The notes: generated by a model from the sequence alone, not told the origin. Numbered from the stretch's first letter, positions 8,115 to 18,901 are shown. The stretch: 64,000 bases of DNA from Oscillatoriophycideae cyanobacterium NC_groundwater_1537_Pr4_S-0.65um_50_18 (GCA_016208305.1 JACQYI010000054.1:1-64000), one strand, 5' to 3'. Numbers and translations: made by a program.

Positions 8115-10166
8115 CTAGCGGCTGATATCTCGCAGCGCGCCCCGCGTCATGGCAGCGATCGCTTGGTCAGTCGCCTTGGGCAAATGGTAATATTTACCGC
8201 CCGCATGTTTGGCAAGTTCTTTGGCAAATCCGGTTGAGACAAACTTATTTTCAGTATCAATCACCAAAAGCTGCATGCCAAGTGCGCGGACTTTGCCCGC
8301 AATGCTGAGCAACTCGGCTTTGATGTCGGGCTTTTCGTCGTCGAGGATAGGTTCACCCAGCGATCGAGCCAGGGGAATATTGCCTCGCCCGTCCGTAATG
8401 GCCACGATCACCACCTGACCGATATCGCCAGACTGTTGGGCGTTGGTGCCTACCCGCACCGCCTGAGTCAAGCCATGCGCTAACGGAGAACCGCCACCAC
8501 AGGCCATGCGCTCTAGTCGTCGTTTGGCTGCGGTGATCGATCGCGTGGGCGGTAGCAGCACTTCAGCTTGCTCTCCCCGAAAGGGAATGAGCGCCACCTG
8601 ATCGCGGTTTTCGTAGGCTTCGGTTAGCAGCCGCAGCACCGCACCCTTGGCAGAATTCATTCGGTTGAGCGCCATTGATCCGGAGGCATCCACTACAAAC
8701 ACAATCAGCGATCCGGCTTTGCGGGCAAGCCGCTTGGCGCGAATATCGGATTGCTCAACAAACACCTTTTTGCGCGACGGAGCCGGACTGATAACCTGCT
8801 CTTGCCGCAGACGACGCGCCTTTTGGTAAGGGGCTGCTGTGCGCAGGGTGGCATCAACGGCAATACGACGCGCTTTGCCCTTGGGCAGCATGGGCTTAAC
8901 GTAGCGACCCCGATCGTCCGAGAAGATAATATTGCGTGCCCCGGATTTGCCCTGACGGGACGCCATTTGGGCGAAATATAGCACCGAGGGATCAAGAATT
9001 ACCCCCTCTGGATCAAAGACAAACTCTTCCGGGACGCTAGGCGGCTCCTGTTGATTATCATCGTCCTCGTCATCGTCCTCGTCATCGTCCTCCTCAGAGT
9101 CGTCCTGCTCCTGCTCAGAATTTTGCTGCGGGGGCGGGGGCGGCGGCTGAGGCGGCTCTTGGTCAGGTTGCTGCTGGACGATCGTCGATCGCGGCACGAT
9201 AACCAATTCCACGGCTTTGCGTAGGTCTTCCGCAATCACCTCGGTACGGCCTTCTAACGCCGCATGGGCTTTGGCGACTCGCAGCGCATACAGCTCGGCT
9301 CGGTGGCCTTGCACGCCGCCCCGGATAGCTTCATTGACTAAATAGGCGATCTGTTCGGTCTTAATCTGCACATCCTTGAGCCATTCCCGCGCCAGAATAA
9401 TTTGGGTGCGTAGGCTGTCTAAATCTTCGACATATTGCTGGAGAAACCCCTGGGGAGATTCTGCAAAAGCGGTTGCCTGATCGACCGCTTCTACCCGCTC
9501 ATCTAGACCCAGCACAGAGTCGGCTGAGAGCGCAATGGCAATGCGATCGAGCAGATGCTCTCGTAGGTCGCCTTCTTCGGGATTATAGGTGGCAATGAGC
9601 AGCGGTCTACAGGGATGCTGAAAGCTGATGCCCTCTCGCTCAATCTGGTTGCGCCCTTCGGTCAGCACCGACAGCAGCAAATTTGCCGCTTGATCATCCA
9701 GCAGATTTACCTCATCGACGTACAGCACCCCCCGGTGGGCTTCGGCTAGAAGTCCAGGTTGGAACACCGTTTCGCCCTGCTTAATGGACAGCGCTACGTC
9801 AACCGAACCCAGCAGCCGATCTTCGGTGACACCCAGCGGAATCTGAATGAAGGGGGTGGGAATCACGCGAGTTGGTAGCGGCTCTTGCGAGACAGAGGCA
9901 TTCAGCTTTTCAAACGCCTCATCGTCCCATTCTTCAGGTCGGTTGGGATCGCAGTTGCAAAAGGAGCCTTCAATCACCTCGATCGGCGGCAGGAGGGCAT
10001 GTAGCGCCCTTGCCATCACCGATTTGGCAGTACCGCGCCGTCCGGCAATCACCACGCCGCCTAAACTGGGATCGATCGCTGCCAGCAGCAGCGCCAGCTT
10101 GATGGCTTCTTGACCGACAACGGCGGCAAGCGGGAAAGCAGGGGGAGCTTCAACGAGTGCAGACAT
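8115..10166 (-). CDS. chlD: Magnesium chelatase subunit D
   Basis: ChlD is part of the ChlHID complex that inserts Mg2+ into protoporphyrin IX at the start of chlorophyll synthesis. The 683-aa protein has an N-terminal AAA+ domain (Walker [10 protein letters not shown] at 41-49, Walker [12 protein letters not shown] near 148-158). Next comes a Pro-rich then very acidic linker (about 330-380, with runs of P, then E and D), and a C-terminal von Willebrand A domain whose MIDAS motif DASGS is at 493-497. Order and length match the family. It is monocistronic here. The acidic linker DNA (GTCATCGTCCTC repeats near 9060-9100) is low in complexity. Confidence 0.97.
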   Translation of the reverse strand: MSALVEAPPAFPLAAVVGQEAIKLALLLAAIDPSLGGVVIAGRRGTAKSVMARALHALLPPIEVIEGSFCNCDPNRPEEWDDEAFEKLNASVSQEPLPTRVIPTPFIQIPLGVTEDRLLGSVDVALSIKQGETVFQPGLLAEAHRGVLYVDEVNLLDDQAANLLLSVLTEGRNQIEREGISFQHPCRPLLIATYNPEEGDLREHLLDRIAIALSADSVLGLDERVEAVDQATAFAESPQGFLQQYVEDLDSLRTQIILAREWLKDVQIKTEQIAYLVNEAIRGGVQGHRAELYALRVAKAHAALEGRTEVIAEDLRKAVELVIVPRSTIVQQQPDQEPPQPPPPPPQQNSEQEQDDSEEDDDEDDDEDDDNQQEPPSVPEEFVFDPEGVILDPSVLYFAQMASRQGKSGARNIIFSDDRGRYVKPMLPKGKARRIAVDATLRTAAPYQKARRLRQEQVISPAPSRKKVFVEQSDIRAKRLARKAGSLIVFVVDASGSMALNRMNSAKGAVLRLLTEAYENRDQVALIPFRGEQAEVLLPPTRSITAAKRRLERMACGGGSPLAHGLTQAVRVGTNAQQSGDIGQVVIVAITDGRGNIPLARSLGEPILDDEKPDIKAELLSIAGKVRALGMQLLVIDTENKFVSTGFAKELAKHAGGKYYHLPKATDQAIAAMTRGALRDISR

Positions 10167-10279
10167 GAATTTCGCTGATAAAAGGGATTCATGGAATTAG
10201 GGCATCCAGTCTATCAGCATATCAAGCTTTCGAGACATCCAGGCAGACTGCCCAGCAGTTCTCATTATGGATCCCATAT

Positions 10280-10363
10280 GGGGGAGTTCGCGCCTGCAGG
10301 ACGCGAACTCCCCCAACAAAGCCCCAAAAAAGCCCGCCAGCGGCGGGCTTTTTTGGGGCTTTG
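10280..10363. terminator. Twin perfect hairpins downstream of the nucleobase permease
   Basis: Two adjacent perfect inverted repeats. The first has 13-bp arms (10280-10292 and 10302-10314, GGGGGAGTTCGCG) around a loop that itself contains CCTGCAGG. The second has 22-bp arms (10317-10338 and 10342-10363) with a 3-base loop AGC and internal A6/T6 blocks. The T-rich half makes it a credible rho-independent terminator for the permease gene ending at 10439, and in the other direction a barrier between that gene and chlD. Confidence 0.75.
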
Positions 10364-10438
10364 TTTCAAAATGAAAATTGCTGGACTGTCAATGGGGAAA
10401 TGTCCATAGCTTTGTTCAAGCCAGAAACGGCAACGCTT

Positions 10439-11893
10439 CTAGATGTCTGCAATCTCTGCTGCTGCTGATGCCTCAGACGGTGTTGCAGGTTGAGGCAATA
10501 ACCAACTGAGCAAAATAGCGGTTAACCCCCCCGTTGAAGTCGCAGAGGCAAACATATTTTTGATGATGGGAGGCTGGTTATTGAACAACTCTGGGACAAA
10601 CACCACTCCTAGTCCTAGCGCTAGCGAAACTGCAATGATGATCGTGGCACGCCGATCGAGATTTTCAGATGCAATAATCTTGACCCCAGCAACCGCGATC
10701 GAACCAAACATGACCGTAGTGGCTCCACCTAAAACAGGCTGAGGAATAGACTGGAAAGCACCACTCACAATAGGCAGCAGCCCTAGCAGCGCCAGAATGC
10801 CAGCCACAAAGAAGCCCACATAGCGGCTGCCCACCCCCGTCATTTGAATGACCCCTGTGTTTTGGCTAAATGTGGTGATAGGAAAGGTATTGAGCAAAGC
10901 GGCCAAAGAAGAGTTTAGGCCATCTGCCAGTACCCCAGCTTTAATCCGGCGGACGTAAACTGGACCCGTGATGGGTTCTTTAGAAACCATAGAAGTGGCT
11001 GTCATGTCGCCTACAGACTCGATCGCCGTTAGCGGATAGAGAATGAGAAAGGGAATCAGAGCGCTGATATCAAAACTCATGCCGTAGCGGAATGGGATAG
11101 GCAGGCTCACAATGGAGAGTTTGCTGAAAATACTAAAATCGACCATGCCCATGAAGGCAGAAACGATGTAGCCGATGAGCAAACCAATGGCGATCGCGCC
11201 CATTCGCACATATTGATTTTTGGCAAGCGTCAAAACAATTACGATCAAAAATACGCCACCTCCCAAGGCAATGTTCTGGGCATTCGCAAATGTATTGTTC
11301 TGCAATGCCGCCGTACCGCCCGCCATACTGGTAATGCCTGTTTTGAGCAAACTCAGCCCAATCAGCATCACCAGAGTCCCTGACACAATTGGCGTCACGA
11401 TTTTGCTCAGCAGATGCAAAAACCGACTCAGCATCACGTTGGCAAACGCACCAAAAAAGCACACGCCGAAAATCAGCGATAACGCTTGCTCTGGAGTCCT
11501 TCCTGCTTGAATGGCAGTGCCTGCCACACCCAAGATGGCACCCAGAAAGGCAAAGCTAGTGCCCTGCAAGCTGAGCAAGCCCGATCCCACAGGGCCAAAA
11601 GTTTTGCATTGAATAAAGGTGCAGATGCCAGAGGCAAGCAGCGACATACTGATGATGAAACTGGTGTTTGCGGGGTCAAGCCCCAAGCTGGTACAGATAA
11701 TGAGCGGGGGTGTCACAATGCCGACGAATGCGGCTAAAACATGCTGCACAGCCACAAAAAACGACTCAACCAAGGGGGGTCTATCGTACAGCCCATAGAT
11801 TAGTTCTGAGCCTGTTGCCGCTAGCTCTGGAAACCCTTGAGCCTCAGGTAATTCTGATTCCTGCAAAATGCCGACTTCTTCTCGCTGTGCCAT
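10439..11893 (-). CDS. NCS2-family nucleobase (xanthine/uracil) permease
   Basis: An integral membrane transporter with about 12-14 helices, of the nucleobase:cation symporter-2 family. Family signatures are visible: FVAVQHVLAAFVGIVTPPL at the first helix, LQGTSFAFLGAI, ESVGDMTAT and the QNTGVIQMTGVGSRYVG signature that points to the xanthine/urate branch more than to uracil. I chose the ATG at 11893 (MAQREEVG), which has GGGAGG about 10 bases upstream. An in-frame ATG at 12019 would add 42 residues without a visible ribosome site. It is followed by a strong double hairpin terminator. Substrate choice among xanthine, urate and uracil is inference. Confidence 0.9.
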   Translation of the reverse strand: MAQREEVGILQESELPEAQGFPELAATGSELIYGLYDRPPLVESFFVAVQHVLAAFVGIVTPPLIICTSLGLDPANTSFIISMSLLASGICTFIQCKTFGPVGSGLLSLQGTSFAFLGAILGVAGTAIQAGRTPEQALSLIFGVCFFGAFANVMLSRFLHLLSKIVTPIVSGTLVMLIGLSLLKTGITSMAGGTAALQNNTFANAQNIALGGGVFLIVIVLTLAKNQYVRMGAIAIGLLIGYIVSAFMGMVDFSIFSKLSIVSLPIPFRYGMSFDISALIPFLILYPLTAIESVGDMTATSMVSKEPITGPVYVRRIKAGVLADGLNSSLAALLNTFPITTFSQNTGVIQMTGVGSRYVGFFVAGILALLGLLPIVSGAFQSIPQPVLGGATTVMFGSIAVAGVKIIASENLDRRATIIIAVSLALGLGVVFVPELFNNQPPIIKNMFASATSTGGLTAILLSWLLPQPATPSEASAAAEIADI

Positions 11894-12211
11894 ATCTGCG
11901 ATCGCCTCCCAAGCTTCCACAACTTTACTTAAAGCTGGCCGTATTGTAGGCGCGAGCAACGGCTCTAAAGAGTAGCTCAATTTACATAACAAGCTCGACT
12001 TTGAGGAGGTTCTCCTCATAGCAAGGTAGGGGGCAATCCGGATTGAGGTGGGTATGCATAGCGTGCGATCGAAGGAGAGAGTCGTTTTTTGGGACGAATA
12101 TCCCTGATCGTTGGGTAAGTCAGGAGTAGATAGGAGAAGTTCTTGCGTCCTAAACCCTGAGATAGGGGTTGGATACCGATGACCTAGATCTAGTATATGG
12201 GGCGCTCCGAT
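11894..12211. other. Divergent promoter region
   Basis: A spacer of about 320 bases between divergent start codons, if the internal start of the permease is right. It should hold promoters for both the permease and the GT14 gene. I see no convincing -35/-10 pair and no repeat. Confidence 0.35.
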
Positions 12212-13111
12212 ATGAAAAAACTAGCATTTTTAATTCTGGCTCATTCCGATCCAGAGCACTTCGGCCAATTAGTCAGTGCATTGAACTATGAGTGCGATAT
12301 CTTTGTCCATATTGATCGGAAATCTGACATTTCTGCATTTCAATCTGTTGTATCAACCCATGACTCGGTGCAATTTTTGAGCGATCGCCGCTCAGTTGCG
12401 TGGGCTGGCATATCCATGATTGATGCTCAAATGGCTCTGATCGAGGCTGCCTTAAAGCACAAAGAAAAGTATACCCACGTTGTCTTTTTGTCGGGTGCCG
12501 ATTATCCCATTAAGAATATGCGGGAGATTCATCAGCGCATCACGGAAAACCCTACGAGAGAATTTATTAAATTTATCGATATGAGGGAAAGCCCAGAACA
12601 TTACATGACGCAGATTTCCCAAGTCTGGTTTAAAGAGCCATTGATTCAAACACAAAATAAGTCCTTAAAGTTTATCGATCGCGCCCTGAGAAAGGGACTA
12701 TCCTCGCTAAAAATCAAGAATCGATGGGAGAGCCAAATAATCCCCTACTTTGGTAGCCAATGGTGTGCACTCACAGTCGATTGCTGCCAGTACCTAGTAG
12801 ATTACCAAACCAAAAACCCTTGGTTTAGGGAAATGAACAAGTACACCTTTTCGCCTGACGAACACTACATTCACACGATAGTTGGACAATCGCCCTTTCT
12901 GGCGTCCTCCGACGGGGTTCAGCCGTTTCAGGGAAGAGGGACTTGGCGATTGGCAAATCTACATCTAGTCGATCCATCTTTAGCCAAATGGTACACCGTT
13001 GCAGACTGGGAAGCGATCGTCAGCTCAGATCGGCTATTCGTGCGCAAAGTTCGGTCTAAAGACGGAAAAGAATTGGTAGAACGGATCAATCAAGAACTGC
13101 TTGCCCAGTAA
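12212..13111 (+). CDS. Core-2/I-branching type glycosyltransferase (GT14-like)
   Basis: A 299-aa soluble glycosyltransferase. The start LAFLILAHSDPEHFGQLVSA, then DIFVHIDRKSD and FLSGADYPIKN, are typical of bacterial beta-1,6-N-acetylglucosaminyltransferase family proteins. The C-terminal part carries the FGSQWCALT and FSPDEHYIHTI motifs of the acceptor/base region. I chose the ATG at 12212 (MKKLAFL) over 12197. It probably adds a sugar during surface polysaccharide synthesis; donor and acceptor cannot be told from sequence. The gene stands alone between unrelated transport genes. Confidence 0.85.
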   Translation: MKKLAFLILAHSDPEHFGQLVSALNYECDIFVHIDRKSDISAFQSVVSTHDSVQFLSDRRSVAWAGISMIDAQMALIEAALKHKEKYTHVVFLSGADYPIKNMREIHQRITENPTREFIKFIDMRESPEHYMTQISQVWFKEPLIQTQNKSLKFIDRALRKGLSSLKIKNRWESQIIPYFGSQWCALTVDCCQYLVDYQTKNPWFREMNKYTFSPDEHYIHTIVGQSPFLASSDGVQPFQGRGTWRLANLHLVDPSLAKWYTVADWEAIVSSDRLFVRKVRSKDGKELVERINQELLAQ

Positions 13112-13297
13112 GATGTGGCGACGCTAGCCCTAGCGATCGCCCCTAGCCCCTCAAAAGGGTCAAAATGTTTACAAGTAGAGCATGAAATAGAAGCCATTCA
13201 GCGCGATCGCCCCAGGGCGTTAGGTAAATTGGGGAATCTGCCTCTACAATACTGGTCATTCTAGCTAATCGTATTCTGGCTAGAAGCCACCTGCCCT

Positions 13298-15112
13298 ATG
13301 ACTGCTCCCATTCTCGACATTCGCCACCTGTTTGTAGAATTCACCCAAGACGATCGCACCGTTCAGGCGATCAAAGATATTTCTCTCAACATCATGCCGG
13401 GAGAGACAGTCTGTGTGGTAGGTGAGTCGGGTTCGGGCAAGTCGGTGACTTCGCTAGCGACCATAGGGCTGCTGGCAGGGTCAGCCAAGGTGCAGGGAGA
13501 GATTTGGTTTCAGAACCCCAATCGCACTGGAGATGCAGTAGATTTGCTCACCCTCACGCCTGAGCAGCGGCGCACCTATCGGGGCGGGCAGATTGCCATG
13601 ATTTTTCAAGAGCCAATGACCTCCCTGAATCCGGTCTACACCTGCGGCAATCAGGTAATTGAAGCGATCCGCCTCCATGCCGATCTGTCTCAGGAAGAAG
13701 CCTATGGGCAGGCGATCGCCCTGTTTCGAGAGGTGAAACTGCCCGACCCTGAAGGGATGATGGAACGCTATCCCCATCAGCTCTCAGGCGGACAAATTCA
13801 GCGGGTGATGATTGCCATGTCGCTAAGCGGCAACCCGGCGCTGCTGATTGCCGATGAACCGACGACAGCCCTGGATGTGACGATTCAGGCCACGATCTTA
13901 GAACTGCTGCGAGAACTGCGCGATCGCCGCAATATGGCCATTATGTTCATTACCCATGACATGGGCGTAGTGTCCGAAATTGCCGATCGCGTCGTAGTTC
14001 TCTATCGGGGTCAGGTGATGGAAATTGCCCCCATCTATGATCTGTTTGCTCAGCCTCAGCATCCTTACACGAAAGGCTTGCTCAACTGCCGTCCCCGCCC
14101 TGAGCAGCATATCCGCCGCCTGCCCACAGTCTCAGACTTCATGCAGGTTAGTACTGATGCCGAGGGTCAGGTACAAATTATTTCTCAGCCCCTCAGCTTA
14201 GTGTCTGCCAATCCCCGCTTTGCGCCGATTACGCTAGAGGAAGAACAGGCGCGATCGCAACAGCTTCTCCAGCAGACCCCCTTGCTGTCCGTTAGTCATC
14301 TCACCAAAAGCTATCCCATCCGCACAGGATTTTTGGCACGCAAGAGCAGCTTCAACGCAGTCGATGATGTCAGTTTTGAGGTCTATCCGGGCGAAACTCT
14401 GGGACTCGTGGGAGAGTCAGGCTGCGGCAAATCTACGCTGAGCCGAGTCTTGCTGCGGTTGATTGAACCGACCTCCGGTGAGGTCAGGTTTGATGGCAAG
14501 TCGGTTTTTGCGCTGGGCGATGCCGATCTGCGCCGCCTGCGTCAGGAAATGCAGATTGTCTTCCAAAATCCCTATGGATCAATGGACCCACGCCAATCGA
14601 TCGGCTCTGCCCTGTTAGAACCGATGGTGATCCACAACATGGGTGGCTCGACAGAGCAGCGGCGGCAAAGAGCGATCGCCCTGCTGGAACGGGTTGGCTT
14701 AGATGGCAGCATCATGAACCGGATGCCCCATGAATTTTCGGGCGGGCAGCAGCAGCGGATCTGCATTGCCCGGACGCTCACCTGTAATCCTCGGTTTATC
14801 ATCTGTGACGAGTCGGTGTCGGCACTGGATGTATCCGTCCAAGCCCAGGTTTTAAACCTACTCAAAGATTTACAGCAGGACTTCGGCCTGACCTATATCT
14901 TCATCTCGCATGATCTCAGCGTCGTTAAATTTGTGAGCGATCGCATTATGGTGATGAACCAGGGCAAAATTGAGGAAATTGGCGCGGCTGAAATGGTGTA
15001 TCGTCAGCCCACCCGTGACTATACGCGCCAGTTAATTCACGCCATCCCAGATGCGTCGTTAGAGGAAATTCAGTCAAGGCAAACCCTTCGGACTGTGGCT
15101 GCCCTACCGTGA
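13298..15112 (+). CDS. Fused double peptide-ABC transporter ATPase
   Basis: A 604-aa fusion of two oligopeptide/dipeptide-type ABC ATPases, as in GsiA, YejF or DppD-DppF fusions. The first half has Walker A GESGSGKS, signature [15 protein letters not shown] and Walker [13 protein letters not shown], and ends with the oligopeptide ATPase tail around LNCRPRPEQ. The second half begins near residue 330 ([12 protein letters not shown]), with [23 protein letters not shown] and [12 protein letters not shown]. It would power import of peptides or another SBP5 ligand. No permease is adjacent; a DppB-like permease and a binding protein are about 11 kb away. It ends at a hairpin terminator. Confidence 0.93.
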   Translation: MTAPILDIRHLFVEFTQDDRTVQAIKDISLNIMPGETVCVVGESGSGKSVTSLATIGLLAGSAKVQGEIWFQNPNRTGDAVDLLTLTPEQRRTYRGGQIAMIFQEPMTSLNPVYTCGNQVIEAIRLHADLSQEEAYGQAIALFREVKLPDPEGMMERYPHQLSGGQIQRVMIAMSLSGNPALLIADEPTTALDVTIQATILELLRELRDRRNMAIMFITHDMGVVSEIADRVVVLYRGQVMEIAPIYDLFAQPQHPYTKGLLNCRPRPEQHIRRLPTVSDFMQVSTDAEGQVQIISQPLSLVSANPRFAPITLEEEQARSQQLLQQTPLLSVSHLTKSYPIRTGFLARKSSFNAVDDVSFEVYPGETLGLVGESGCGKSTLSRVLLRLIEPTSGEVRFDGKSVFALGDADLRRLRQEMQIVFQNPYGSMDPRQSIGSALLEPMVIHNMGGSTEQRRQRAIALLERVGLDGSIMNRMPHEFSGGQQQRICIARTLTCNPRFIICDESVSALDVSVQAQVLNLLKDLQQDFGLTYIFISHDLSVVKFVSDRIMVMNQGKIEEIGAAEMVYRQPTRDYTRQLIHAIPDASLEEIQSRQTLRTVAALP

Positions 15113-15132
15113 CTCTGCTTTAAAACTTAAAA

Positions 15133-15172
15133 GACGTTTTTGCGGGGGTATTACGCGCCCCACAAAAACGTC
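15133..15172 (+). terminator. Hairpin terminator after the peptide ATPase
   Basis: GACGTTTTTGCGGGG pairs with CCCCACAAAAACGTC with one C/A mismatch, around a loop of about ten bases. It lies about 20 bases after the ATPase stop and just before the convergent RTX gene. It resembles in style the long hairpin at 59.66 kb. Confidence 0.6.
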
Positions 15173-15204
15173 CCTGTCCTCATTGTTGTGAATACAGCTA
15201 TGCT

Positions 15205-16932
15205 TTACATCACCGAGTTAAGCGTGGAATCTAGCACAAGCTGCAAGCTCGATAGACTAGGTGCTCCTCCGGTGGCATCGGTGAAAGTTGCCAGAACGCC
15301 ACCATTGCCCAAACCCGAAACCGCTGAACCGTTACCATCGAGCTTCAATTGCCCCGTTTGGGTATCGTAAAGCAAATAAGGTGTGACCAGATTAACCACA
15401 TTACCTACCGTTCCATCATTACCAACGGCTAGAGTTTTGGCGACACCATCAATTAGTCCCAACTGCGAACCGAGCAAACTACCAAACGTGGATTCTCGCA
15501 GAGCCAAAATATCGCTGGTAGAATCGAAGTCAGTGATTAGATCTGTGGGGCCGTTAGCCACCGTTTCTAGCAGCGCAAAGGTATCAATTCCAGTACCGCC
15601 CGTTAGGGTGTCAATTCCGGTACCCCCAATCAGTTTGTCTGCTCCAGCACCCCCCGAAAGCACATCATTGCCGCCTCCTCCATTCAGCAGGTTGTTTGCA
15701 TCGTTGCCCGTGATTCTATTGACTAGATCATTGCCAGTGCCGCTAATCGCTGAACCCAACAAGTCCAAATTTTCTACATCACCAGTCAACACGTAATCCA
15801 CGGTGGCCTTGACCAAGTCATTGCCTCCATCGACAACTTCTTGAACAACGTCATCCGCACTGTCGATCGCGTAGACGTCATCACCCAAGTCGCCTTTGAG
15901 AACATCGACACCCGTTCCTCCATCCAACGTGTCTTTACCCGTTCCCCCGTCCAAGGTGTCATTGTCAGAACCCCCGTTGAGTACGTCGTCTCCAGCATCT
16001 CCATTGAGAATGTCATTACCAGAGCCGCCGTCTAGAACATCATTACCTTCATGACCATTCAGGGTGTCGTTGCCTGCACTGCCGTCGAGGATGTCGTTGC
16101 CCGCATTGCCGTTCAGCAGATCGTCACCTGCACCTCCCAAGAGTGCGTCATTGCCATCGTTACCGCTAAGGGTGTCGTCACCTAACCCCCCGTCTAGGGT
16201 ATCGTCGCCTGCATTGCCGCTGAGGGTATCGTTACCAGCACCACCTGTAAAAATATCGTTGCCGCTGCCGCCCGTCATGGTGTCGTTACCGCTACCCGCA
16301 GTTACAGTCGCGCCACCTGTCCCTGAGGCGGCTTGATCGTTGCTGGTGCCAAAGTTGAAATTGAAATTACCTTGACCCACATACTCAATAGACTCAACAT
16401 TGATGGGTTTTTTGTAGGAAGCGATCGTCGTGATGACTTTGTCTATGCCACCATCAACGGCTTCAGTGACCACGTCGTTAGCATCGTCAACGTAGTAGGT
16501 GTCATTCCCTAGTCCACCGATCAGCGTATCTGCACCTGCTTTACCATCTAGGATATTGTTGCCACGGTTTCCAGTGAGGATATTAGCTAGGGCATTTCCA
16601 GTCCCATTCAGATTGCCCGCTCCATCTAGAATTAGGTTTTCTAGGTTCTTGCCTAAGGTAAAGCTGAAGGTAGCCTGAACGGTATCAATACCCTGATTTC
16701 TTTTCTCTTTGACTTTATCTTTCAAATCATTGACTTTGTAGAGGTCATTACCCTTCCCACCCCTAAGGATATCTTTGCCCTTACCGCCATCCAGGGTGTC
16801 ATCTCCCAATAAACCATTGAGAGCGTCATTGCCTGCCAATCCCAGCATCAGGTCTTTGCCGCGGGAGCCTTTAAGCCCATCCCGTTTAGCTTTTCCAACA
16901 ATCCGCTTAACCTGAATATTTCTGCGAGCCAT
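15205..16932 (-). CDS. RTX calcium-binding repeat protein
   Basis: A 575-aa acidic protein made largely of RTX nonapeptides (GGxGxDxLx). One small block lies at residues 25-65 and others near 115-150; a long central array runs from about 205 to 350 and another block from about 415 to 455. The C-terminal 110 residues (FDSTSDILALREST, then LLYDTQTGQLKLDGNG) look like the end domain of serralysin-type RTX proteins. RTX arrays fold by binding Ca2+ outside the cell and such proteins usually leave by type I secretion. There is no N-terminal signal peptide. The repeats leave long antisense open frames that are not genes. No protease or other catalytic domain is visible. Confidence 0.92.
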   Translation of the reverse strand: MARRNIQVKRIVGKAKRDGLKGSRGKDLMLGLAGNDALNGLLGDDTLDGGKGKDILRGGKGNDLYKVNDLKDKVKEKRNQGIDTVQATFSFTLGKNLENLILDGAGNLNGTGNALANILTGNRGNNILDGKAGADTLIGGLGNDTYYVDDANDVVTEAVDGGIDKVITTIASYKKPINVESIEYVGQGNFNFNFGTSNDQAASGTGGATVTAGSGNDTMTGGSGNDIFTGGAGNDTLSGNAGDDTLDGGLGDDTLSGNDGNDALLGGAGDDLLNGNAGNDILDGSAGNDTLNGHEGNDVLDGGSGNDILNGDAGDDVLNGGSDNDTLDGGTGKDTLDGGTGVDVLKGDLGDDVYAIDSADDVVQEVVDGGNDLVKATVDYVLTGDVENLDLLGSAISGTGNDLVNRITGNDANNLLNGGGGNDVLSGGAGADKLIGGTGIDTLTGGTGIDTFALLETVANGPTDLITDFDSTSDILALRESTFGSLLGSQLGLIDGVAKTLAVGNDGTVGNVVNLVTPYLLYDTQTGQLKLDGNGSAVSGLGNGGVLATFTDATGGAPSLSSLQLVLDSTLNSVM

Positions 16933-17019
16933 TGCTTCTCCTGAAAACCGTTATTTGACTGAACTAATAGCTAAAGTAATCAGCCAAATAGCTCGACGTA
17001 AGGAGAGAAACCACTCATT

Positions 17020-17256
17020 TCAAGAGGGCGATCGGGCTGAGGGCTTAAGTATTTTTACGGGTGCAATGTTGATTTGATACTTAATCAGCAATTCATCCAG
17101 AAATATATCTTTGAATAATTCCTGGGTGAAATAGAGCTGCCAAATGGCTAAAACAGAAAGGTGTCTGCGCTTGTAATGTAGGTAAAGCAAGCTGTCTGGC
17201 TGAGACATTAGCTTATCTAAAAGGAATGGCGTAGGACATTCCGCTATCTCGCTCAC
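17020..17256 (-). CDS. Possible small hypothetical protein, 78 aa
   Basis: An open frame with a GTG start and a protein-like but unrecognised composition (aromatic- and Leu-rich, e.g. LLYLHYKRRHLSVLAIWQL). No Shine-Dalgarno sequence precedes it. It sits in the divergent spacer between the RTX gene and the metalloprotease gene, so it could be chance. I keep it only as a candidate. Confidence 0.25.
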   Translation of the reverse strand: MSEIAECPTPFLLDKLMSQPDSLLYLHYKRRHLSVLAIWQLYFTQELFKDIFLDELLIKYQINIAPVKILKPSARSPS

Positions 17257-17315
17257 AGAGTAAGGAGGAAGGTTTAGTTAGAGTACTAGTATTAAAAAAT
17301 GTAAAGACTTTCAGT

Positions 17316-18419
17316 ATGGTTACGGATTTTGCAGGAAATACCTTGAAACAAGGAAAAGGGCTAAAATTGTCTTCGCGTCCTACTGGCCTCAAAGATCAGA
17401 TTGGAGGACTTGATAGCGATGATTTCTTTCGCGTTCGCCTTAGCCATCGCAGCAGCATTAATGTTTCACTGAACGGCAGAGCCAGTCTACAACTGCTCAA
17501 TGGTCAGGGGCGAGCTTTACGACTGGGTAGCCCTCAAGGGAAAACTCTCAGTGCTATCAAGACCATCTTAGAGGCGGGCACCTATTACCTTCGGGTCTTC
17601 TCTTCTGCAAAGCAAGCCAGCACCTACAGACTCAAAAACGCTGTGACATTAGCTCAGCCCATGACCTCTTTGGATCATCGAGTGTCCAATAAAAAAGCGG
17701 CGATCGCCTATCCCCAAACCGCTACGGCAGGCGTTGACGACGGCTCTACTATTGACATTCTCATTGTCTATACATCAGAGGTGAGAGCGGCTGAGGGAGG
17801 CACGATCGCCATCCACAAAACCATTCAGGCTGCTGTTGATGAAGTTAATCAAGGCTATGCCAACAGCGGTATCATTCCTCGCCTTCGTCTTGTACATACG
17901 ACTGAAGTTAACTATGCTGAGTCTGGTAGCTCTGATATGGACTTAGCGCGGCTACAAAATAAGTCTGATGGCTATTTAGATGATGTTCATACAATACGCA
18001 ACACCTATGGAGCCGACATCGTGAGTATGGTGGTCAAGAATTCTGAAGCGGGCGGCAATTCTTACACCATGAATCAAGTTGTTCCTGAATTTGAGGCGTA
18101 TGCATTCAACGTCGCGCAGATTGATAGTGTCAAGACTCGGTTTTCGTTAGGACATGAAATTGGTCACAACTTAGGTGCGGCTCACGATCGTGCCCATGCA
18201 GATTCTGATGCTGCTTTCTCGGACTCCTACGGTTACATTACGCCAAGTGGAGTGGGTGATGTGATGTCCTATGCTAAAAAACGCCATAATTTCTATGCCA
18301 GTCCTCACCTGAGTATTAACGGTGAGACGTTAGGCAAGGCCAATGAGTCTGATGTCGTGAGAACTTTGAATAGCACACGCTTTACAGCAGCAAACTGGCG
18401 TAAGTCTGTAGTTCGCTAG
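17316..18419 (+). CDS. Reprolysin-like zinc metalloprotease
   Basis: A 367-aa protein with a metzincin active site HEIGHNLGAAH (H280, E281, H284, H290) and a Met-turn GDVMSYA about 30 residues later, as in M12-type peptidases. Residues 1-110 form a beta-rich PPC-like domain (AGNTLKQGKGL, then SDDFFRVRLSHRSSINVSL), similar to the N-terminus of the SBBP protein at 59.84 kb. There is no Sec signal peptide; the domain starts directly after the initiator Met. It is probably extracellular and exported by a route that does not use an N-terminal signal. It lies divergent from the RTX gene. Confidence 0.88.
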   Translation: MVTDFAGNTLKQGKGLKLSSRPTGLKDQIGGLDSDDFFRVRLSHRSSINVSLNGRASLQLLNGQGRALRLGSPQGKTLSAIKTILEAGTYYLRVFSSAKQASTYRLKNAVTLAQPMTSLDHRVSNKKAAIAYPQTATAGVDDGSTIDILIVYTSEVRAAEGGTIAIHKTIQAAVDEVNQGYANSGIIPRLRLVHTTEVNYAESGSSDMDLARLQNKSDGYLDDVHTIRNTYGADIVSMVVKNSEAGGNSYTMNQVVPEFEAYAFNVAQIDSVKTRFSLGHEIGHNLGAAHDRAHADSDAAFSDSYGYITPSGVGDVMSYAKKRHNFYASPHLSINGETLGKANESDVVRTLNSTRFTAANWRKSVVR

Positions 18420-18580
18420 AAACTATCTAGAGATCGAATATTCAGGTTCTGTAGCGCGCCACAAAACCCCAGAAGCTGGATTTTTAGAGAAAAGAAGAGA
18501 TTCGTTCTTGGCATCTCTTCAGATCACACCTACAACTGATCCCATCTACAGATCTAATCTGAAGATCAATAGTCTGAAGA

Positions 18581-18901
18581 TCAATAGTCTAAAAAGAGTA
18601 AGTCAAACTCTTCAGTAGGGTAAGGCTGCGATCGCTTTACAGGCAAAGCTACAGAACCCTCCGTAGGCGAGGAGTCGCGCATCTGATGCGCTTTGGCTTC
18701 TAGGCTTTCAACCTGACCTTCTAGCAGCGTTAGCCGACTGATAATTTGCAACCGTCGCTGCTCTATTTCTTGTAGCTCCTGCTGAAGCCGCTTTTTCTCG
18801 ATCGCTAGCTTATAAATATCCAGAACTGCCGCCGCTTCTGTTTGCTGGCGCGGCATGGTGCTGATCTTGGGCAAAATCCGACCTTTGGAGGGGGTACGCA
18901 T
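18581..18901 (-). CDS. Small coiled-coil protein, possibly GvpV-like
   Basis: A 106-aa protein. Residues 10-75 form a charged helical segment (LDIYKLAIEKKRLQQELQEI and following) with a strong coiled-coil pattern, followed by an acidic tail. The beginning KISTMPRQQTEAA and the coil remind me of the gas-vesicle accessory protein GvpV, but this is from memory and no other gvp gene is in the window. It is divergent from the potassium-channel-like gene. Treat the GvpV idea as a lead, not an assignment. Confidence 0.6.
   Translation of the reverse strand: MRTPSKGRILPKISTMPRQQTEAAAVLDIYKLAIEKKRLQQELQEIEQRRLQIISRLTLLEGQVESLEAKAHQMRDSSPTEGSVALPVKRSQPYPTEEFDLLFLDY

Noticed and set aside
15383-16336. 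Plus-strand open frames across the RTX gene
   Set aside because: They are antisense to the Gly-Asp repeats and arise from the biased codons; their translations are Ser/Pro/Val low complexity.
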